Shown piece by piece: positions 58,246-64,000 of a stretch of 64,000 nucleotides of DNA (its first letter is position 1; each line of letters starts with the position of its first letter). Location of the stretch: assembly GCF_035046505.1 (NCBI RefSeq), contig NC_089830.1:6500315-6564314 (forward strand). The letters run 5' to 3'. The translations under genes were made by a program, and so were the position numbers. The notes below the pieces were generated by a model that saw nothing but the letters and a program-made list of their open reading frames with translations, was not told where the DNA came from and ran no database searches. Source of the DNA: Tiliqua scincoides (lineage: Eukaryota > Chordata > Lepidosauria > Squamata > Scincidae).

Positions 58246-59435
58246 CCCTTTTCCTTTTGTATACATTTAGTGATGTCATTCCTCTTAATATGTTCTTTTG
58301 GGGGAAGGGGTTGGGGGAAATATAATGTATCCCTGTCACCCAGGCAATTATTTAATGGTCCCTCCCTCCCTTTTCATGCTGCGGGGACAGTTTCACGGTC
58401 CACCAGCCATGTTTGGCAGGACTTTTGCTCCAGTTCAGGGCAAAAGGATTGTACTTGGCTATATTTTACCAGTTAGGGGCAAAGTAGGGATGGACATGGA
58501 CTTTTGGATGGTCTCTGAATGTCCCATTGAAAGTGACGTAGCATGCTTGGCACTTAGCGGGAAATATTATGTCCATAAAGGCCTCTTGGTGTGATTTATA
58601 GCATTCATTTTGTATTTAACCAAACCAAAAATAATACAGTATGGAGAGGTGACATTCTCCATTTACCCCCATTGGTCAAATGAATGCAAATGGAGCCCCA
58701 GCCCTGTTGCTTTGGCAGTGGGTATATAGTCCCACTGACACCTGCCCCTTTGTAAAAAATTTTATGATTGTATGTGAAGCATCCCAAAAAACTGCCATAA
58801 GACTACTTACTGCAGAGGTGGAGGTGTTCTTGAATCCCCTCCCCCAGCTTTGATTCATTTCTGGTTTTCTTACTGCTTCCCCACCAGCGCCACCATTTTA
58901 AGTGTTTTCGTTGCCAAGTTGGAGAAGGAAAAGTGTCTTTGTGGTGTGCAAACTACAGTTCTCTTACCATCCTGAGTGCAGGCAGCCTACATAGGTCTGG
59001 GATCAGGGGACACGGTATTAGGTCAGCAGGCGACTGCAGAGATAGTGTGAGACCCAGAGCTCCTGTTCAGAAATGAAGTTCTGATGCATGCTTGGATATA
59101 AGGGAACAGGCTGTTTTATTTTGTTCTTTTAAAAATGACCCTTAAGACTCAAGAGAGTGCTTAGAACCAGTACTATTTCAGGAAACCCTCAAGCACCTAC
59201 CTGGCTTATGTGGAATTTTTTTTTTTTTCAAATGCAATCCATGTGCTTCATTCTTTTCCAGCTAGAGGAGATTTTCTCCTTTCCCTGTGCCATCTGCCAC
59301 TCAGGATCCTGAACTGGAAGAAGGCAATTGCTGTGGGTTGGAATATTGTGGAAGGGTACCAAATCCCCCCCTCCCGCCCATTGGCCTCCCTTACCCTGGT
59401 TATCTAGATTGGACTGGGCTATGTGAATGAGAGCT

Positions 59436-59632
59436 GGGACAGTTCCATTCATGAGGCTGACTGAGATGGCCACTCTAGCCCACCACTCTCCTCTTCTACT
59501 CCATTCCCCTCGACTTTTTCAGATCCATAAAGTAGAAGAAAGAGGAGTGAGTGGAAGTGGTGGTGGGTGTGCTGCTGAGTCAGGGAGGGTGGCAGTTGGT
59601 GCACTGTCTCAGGGAGATCTTGGACTGCCCTG
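59436..59632 (+). mobile_element. Foldback repeat FB, partial
   Basis: 'cattcatgaggctgactgag', 'ctctagcccaccactctcct' and 'cttggactgccctggaggtt'. Confidence 0.5.
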
Positions 59633-60855
59633 GAGGTTCAGACCCAAAGGCGGGGGGGGGGTTCCTCCATGGAGTCCAAACATTATCAGCCGAAACGGGT
59701 TAACACATTGAGGGACTTGTGAGCTCTGACTCCAACTGGAGCCCTCAAATAATCAGAAGAAAAATTAGGATTATTTCATATCTTAAAATAGTAGTTACAG
59801 AGCTCTAGAACTTGGTGCTGTACAGTGCTTTGAATTAAGGAAAAAAAGAACTTTGTTTGCAGGTTAACACCTTTCCGAAACCGATTTCTGGGCTCTGTCT
59901 CGACTCCCTCTTGCTCGTGCTCTAATAATCCCTGTTTCCTCTGGAGGAGTGTGTCTGTGTGTACTGTAGCTGCCTCCCTTACCTGCTAATGGGGGTTCAG
60001 TCAACTCCTGTACTTGGAGTCTGGGCTCCCCCAAAGCCTTTGCTTTCATCTCCAGGATTGACAGAAACTGCCAGAGAATATTTAATCATCTTAAGGAATT
60101 TCAGGGCTTGGTATACTGTGTTTCTCTCCCCCTCCCACCACCAATGTCAATATCAGATATTGAGGATCCAGAGATATTTTCCTCCAGCTTTGCAAAGGCT
60201 TATCTTCCCAAACAGCACAACTGCTGTAGCCCAAATTGCGTCGGATGCTCAGGGCATTTGTCATTGGTATGCACAGGGCATCTCTCTCCTCCCTGGGCTC
60301 TTTTTCTCCTTCACTTCTTCCCCCCCTTTTTTTTACCTTCACTCAGCATCTCTGTTGTTGTTTTTAAAAGGAACTTTCCTCCCGATGCCCATCTATCTGT
60401 CTTCATGCCACACCCCTTGCACAGCATCGTCTTCCCCTCGCTCCCTCCCTCTGCCACCTCCCAGCCTCTGTCTGGCTCTTTGCTTTCTGTTTGCCTTACG
60501 GAGGGTAGCACTCCCATTACCTCATATTTGGAGAGAGGGAGCTGCAGCCAATCCAGTCTCCGTCTGCTTTTAGGTCAAGTGATTTTTTTTGAACTGCAGT
60601 GAGATGCTTTGAATGAGTCTTCCTCCAGCTCCCCAGCCTTGTAAGATGGCTGTCTAGAAAACAGCAGTGGCTAGAGAGGAGAGGTTTGGTGTGTGTGTGT
60701 GCCAATGTGTGAGTGCAAGAGAGGGTGCCTGCAGTAGTGTGTGCATTTTTTTTTTCCAACTGTGCATCTAATCTGATGAAACGGCGGTCGGGATTTATCC
60801 GGGAGCCTGGTGACAGCTTAGCTGCATTGTTGCCGGTGTCCTGCGCATCAGGGAG

Positions 60856-61977
60856 ATGGGGAATACTCTGGGCTGTGTTAAAGCACCGAAAGAGCAAGCC
60901 GGGGAGGCGGGGAATGCTCCCCTTTCCCCTAAAAGAAAAGCCCGCTTCAAACGGAAGAAGAGGGGGAAGAAGAGGACGGTGCCAGCGGGGGGTGACCCAG
61001 TGGTGGAGGAACCCTCTGGAGGAGTTGAGGTTGCTGGGGTGGCAGATGAGAAGGCGTTGGAGAAGTTTGGAGCAGCTTTTTTGCAGGGGGAAAGAGAGGA
61101 TCTGGTCGAGAGCTTGCATCAGAGCGATGCTTCCCATGGCCAGGCTTGTTCCGCTTTGGAGCCAGAAGGGCCAGACCAAGGGCATGTCGTGCAGGTGAGA
61201 GAGAGATTTCAAGGGAGACTTGAGAAAGCTCATCTGGTGACTGAAGAGGAGCCCTTGCAGTCTCAAACTGCAGGGGACCTTCCAGAAAAGGGCACCATGG
61301 TTATCGCCCGTCTACTAGACAACCCAGCAGAGCAAAACCGTGAGAAAGTGGCAAGCCAGCTGGTGGCCTTTCAGAGGCCCGCATCTGGCAACAGACGAGC
61401 CGTCCTGGTGCCTTTGCAGAAGGAACTTTTCACTGAAGTGTCCAGAGAAGACGACGATGAAGGCACAGTGGTGATTTGCAGGTCATGGGACCAGCCAAAA
61501 CTGGAGACCCCAGCCACTGTGTTGGAAGAGTCCCAGGGTGCCTGGAATAGCGAAGAAGGAAATGACAGTCTGCTGAGCTCCACATGTGGCATTTCATGGA
61601 CTGTGGAGAAAGGAACCATCTCGGAGCTGTCCACGCCGTCACCAATGATGGATCAGATGGAAACTCCAGTTGCCGAGAAGCCACTGCCGTATTCTCCAGA
61701 GCCACTTGTTGACTCTGGAGGCAGAGGGGCAGAGGGTGCCTGGGCCAAGCTACCTGCTTCCCAAAGCAAGTCGTCTTTCAGCGGGTCAATCTCGAGCACC
61801 TTCCGGTGTTCCTCGGGCTACGGGAGCAACTCAACCCACCAGCAAGCCAAGGGCTCAACCACGGACAGCAACTCTGTCTCCCTGTGTGACGACAGCCTCT
61901 CTGCCTCTTCAGTGGGAGCAGAAGGCCCAAGATGGAGGACAGCAACAAAGGAGAAAACAAAGCCAGTGGAAGGAGGG
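60856..61977 (+). CDS. MACF1: MACF1 alternative first exon, myristoylated half-ABD isoform
   Basis: The ATG has a good context (G at -3 and +4) and opens 398 codons. A GTCAGT donor at 61978 would end the exon after 374 codons in phase 0, the phase needed to enter the first CH2 exon. MGNTLGCV fits an N-myristoylation signal with Cys7 available for palmitoylation; residues 24-40 (SPKRKARFKRKKRGKKR) are a polybasic patch, typical of membrane-bound proteins. GTMVIARLLDNP near residue 146 and GTVVICRSWDQP near 203 form an internal repeat, and residues 303-355 are Ser-rich (FRCSSGYGSNSTHQ). The family is known to have an ACF7/MACF1 isoform whose first exon replaces CH1, leaving CH2 only; the N-terminus resembles my recollection of the mammalian one (MGNSLGCVKEPK). 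Function of the middle region is unknown. The donor choice is inferred. Confidence 0.85.
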
Positions 61978-62123
61978 GTCAGTGCGGGTTTCTTTTGCTC
62001 CTCGTCTTTGGGAGGTGGGATGGGGTTGCGGGTGCAGAGTTCAGCCAACTAAATGGAAAACTTGGAACTTGGGCTGCTAAGATGACAACTCTCTGGCCTG
62101 GTGAGCTCCATTCCCTAATTTAG

Positions 62124-62213
62124 GGCACAATCCTAAGCAGGTCTACTCAGAAGTAGGTCCTGTTTTATTCAGTGAGGCTTACTCTCAGGAAAGTGTGATT
62201 AGGATTGCAGCCT
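62124..62213. repeat. 92-bp palindromic repeat
   Basis: 'gggcacaatcctaagcaggt' to 'gtgattaggattgcagcct', inverted relative to 63173. Confidence 0.8.
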
Positions 62214-62224
62214 TAGGCTTGTTA

Positions 62225-62465
62225 AGAGACTTATTAATTTTATTTTTCACATTTTTCTACCATCCTTCCTCCAAGAAGCTCAGGGTTGTGTCCGTGGTTC
62301 CTTCCCTGCTTTTGTCTTCACAACAACCCTGTGAGGTAGGTGAGGCTGAGAGATAGTGACTGGCCCAGGGTCACCCAGGAAGCTTCGTGGCTGAGCAGGG
62401 GTTTGAACCTGGATCTTCCAGGTCTAAATCCAACTCTAGAACCAGTACACCATCCTGGTTGCCTC
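62225..62465 (-). mobile_element. tRNA-derived SINE type 1
   Basis: 'cacaacaaccctgtgaggta', 'gacctggcccagggtcaccc'-like middle (ctggcccagggtcacccagg) and the B box in reverse, GGGTTTGAACC. Partner of 1225-1460. Confidence 0.8.
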
Positions 62466-62614
62466 CAGTGAATGAGAATCTCGGCCAGTGACCATGCAGG
62501 GAAGCTTTTGTCTGTTGGTAGGACTCCCGCACAGCACCCAGGAAAGCCACACTTGATATGTGGACTCATCACTCTCTTGTGGACTAATTTGCAAGGCACT
62601 CTCAATTCTGGAGG

Positions 62615-62722
62615 CCTGGGGAGACCATTGCTTAGTGGCAGAGCATGGGCCTTACATGTTAGATGGTCAATCCCAGCAGCATCTCCAGGTAGAGCTGGAA
62701 AAGACTCCAAAGCCACTTGAGA
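62615..62722 (+). mobile_element. tRNA-derived SINE type 2 head
   Basis: 'ttgcttagtggcagagcatg' and GGTCAATCCCAGCAGCATCT, then 'ccaggtagagctggaaaaga'. Confidence 0.65.
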
Positions 62723-63172
62723 GCCCCAGAGATGTGGGTAAAGGCTGTTTTCCCCCCCTGCTTGTAGTTCAGGCAGTTATTACTTTTTCTATAGCCAAGG
62801 AGCTATATTTTCCAGGGCTTTGCTCAAGATCCTGCTTGGTCCAAGCTGTTCTCGGACACAGGCATGTGAGTGCATATGCTGGGAAACACCCCCATGATCC
62901 ATTCTTCAGCATGTATTTTGCTGTTGAACCTTTGCTGACTGCAGGAATTGCTCATTTTTAAATGATGTATGTTTGGGGTCCTGTGGAAGAAATTTCAGGT
63001 CAAGGACTGTGGTGAGAGTGACTGGTAGAGGGGACAGTTTAGAGGGAGGTCATCCTTAAATTTTGGCAGACAATTCCTGACTAATTTGGTCTGTGCTTTT
63101 CAACAATGATGTCATTTTAAAAAAAATAAAACATATATCACTTGTTTGATGTCTCTCTGGAATGCTAGTGTG

Positions 63173-63266
63173 AGGCTGCAATCCTAACCTCACTTTCCTG
63201 GGAGTAAGTCCCATTGAACACAGTAGGACTTACTTCTGAGTAGACCTGCTTAGGATTGTGCCCTAA
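63173..63266. repeat. 92-bp palindromic repeat, clearest copy
   Basis: GAGGCTGCAATCCTAACCTC, 'gggagtaagtcccattgaac' and 'acttacttctgagtagacct' to GCTTAGGATTGTGCCC; the two ends can pair. Confidence 0.85.
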
Positions 63267-63628
63267 GATGCATTTTTGCGAGCTGGGGGCTGGGGCTGTG
63301 TGCAAAGCTCAGACAGGACTGGAGGTTCCCAAGTTTTCTGGGTAACCAGAATTCATTTCAATGCTCTGCAGTTTGAAGTTCTAAAATACAAGGCTCCAGG
63401 CAGCTAGCCTCCCCCAATACCTCTTTCCCCACCCTCTGCATTTGGAAAGCCTTTCACTTTCACCCCATCCATTTGGGAAAGCCCAAAGGCATTCTGTATT
63501 TGCCCAGAAGCACTCTTTTTTGCTTTGTGTCTACGAGGCTTGTGTACTTACTTTAGAAACCCATTCCAGAACTAAAGTCTACAACATTTTTGGTATATAG
63601 CTTGTGCTCTTTTCTCCCATTAATAAGA

Positions 63629-63760
63629 GCTGGCCCCAACCTTCCAGGAACGGTTTGCTCTGCTTTATTCTCTCTTTTTGAATCCTGGGAGGTGGGAGTC
63701 CCATGCAAACTGTTGCCTGAGGCATCTGTCTCAGTCAGCCTCATGGACAGTCCAACCCTG
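63629..63760 (+). mobile_element. Foldback repeat FB, short remnant
   Basis: 'gagctggccccaaccttcca' to 'cagcctcatggacagtccaa'. Confidence 0.5.
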
Positions 63761-64000
63761 TCCATCACTGCCCCTCTAGAGAGAGAAATGGTTATAATTC
63801 ATTGTGGGGCCGTTTTTGGGGTTTTTTTTTTGCTACAGCTTGAAATGGTGTGTAAGTTGGTTGGGAGTGGCCTTCTACCTGCCCCCTCCCCGTTTTGCAA
63901 GGAAAGCATTCTGGGGAAAGCAGCAAAGATGGTAGACAAGAGTTTTGGAATACTTGGATATGGGAGGAGGAGGAGCAAGGAGATTACCTGATGAAAGCAG

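Larger units (their letters stand above)
52199..60855 (+). other. MACF1: Intron between CH1 and the CH2 exons (first part)
   Basis: Holds the nested CR1 pair (52785-54165), a hAT-like element (54358), SINEs, two 92-bp palindromes, a CR1 fragment at 57948 and an FB remnant at 59436. 55520-57730, 58250-59430 and 59640-60300 show no recognisable repeat. The sequence from about 60380 on is the presumed promoter and 5' UTR of the 60856 exon; no TATA box or CpG-rich block is evident. Confidence 0.7.
61978..64000 (+). other. MACF1: Intron after the 60856 exon
   Basis: Starts GTCAGT (preferred donor) and runs out of the window. It contains the SINEs at 62225 and 62615, two 92-bp palindromes and an FB fragment. 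I searched for the CH2 exon beginning ISDI and did not find it. 62730-63170 and 63270-63620 show nothing recognisable. Confidence 0.7.

Noticed and set aside
60517-61266. A 249-codon minus-strand open frame opposite the 60856 exon
   Set aside because: It is the antisense shadow of the MACF1 exon; the plus frame has the start context, protein motifs and donor.
61978-64000. Search for the first CH2 exon of MACF1
   Set aside because: No frame with the ISDI...EKLLLW signature appears before the window ends.
1-64000. Endogenous retroviruses or LTR elements
   Set aside because: No paired LTR-like direct repeats, primer-binding sites or gag/pol/env-like frames were recognised. All reverse-transcriptase traces are of the LINE type.

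Overview
The window is vertebrate nuclear DNA carrying the 5' part of MACF1 (microtubule-actin crosslinking factor 1, ACF7, a spectraplakin) on the + strand. Four exons encode the first calponin-homology domain (CH1) of the actin-binding domain in order, with clean splice sites and matching phases. MACF1 is separated from dystonin and plectin by diagnostic residues ([19 protein letters not shown]). The repeats suggest a squamate reptile, probably a lizard: abundant CR1 LINEs, tRNA-derived SINEs, L2-like tails, roughly 92-bp palindromic repeats with the motif AGTAAGTCCCATTGAA, and many short hAT-type elements. This lineage call is inference; the species cannot be read from the sequence.

Layout. 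Positions 1-25595 hold no exon I can support, only repeats and unassigned sequence; this is probably upstream intron of the longer isoforms. At 25596-25701 is a small candidate first exon encoding a membrane-spanning leader that resembles plectin 1b. At 31736-32004 is a weaker candidate promoter and first exon with a palindromic NRF1-type site. The common CH1 exons are at 37345-37406, 37890-37979, 46566-46643 and 52106-52198. A 96-base in-frame candidate cassette exon (39130-39225) sits exactly where plectin carries its optional exon 3-alpha. At 60856-61977 is a large first exon with an N-myristoylation signal and a basic patch. It lies downstream of all CH1 exons, so its transcripts would carry only the second CH domain, which must lie beyond position 64000.

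How the parts work together. Alternative promoters would give MACF1 different membrane-targeting N-termini joined to a full actin-binding domain (25596 exon, 31875 exon) or to a half domain (60856 exon). The cassette exon would add an acidic loop inside CH1. All proposed junctions agree in phase: phase 1 into the 37345 exon and phase 0 elsewhere.

Much of the rest is transposon-derived. At least twelve short hAT-like elements have recognisable 8-bp target duplications, all with TA at positions 4-5, which points to the Buster branch of hAT. Several are nested or inserted into the target duplication of a neighbour. CR1 copies occur on both strands and are nested at 26912-28250 and 52785-54165. 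A 368-370 bp tandem duplication at 18344-19090 has its breakpoint inside a hAT element. I saw no tRNA or rRNA genes, CRISPR arrays or recognisable retroviral elements.
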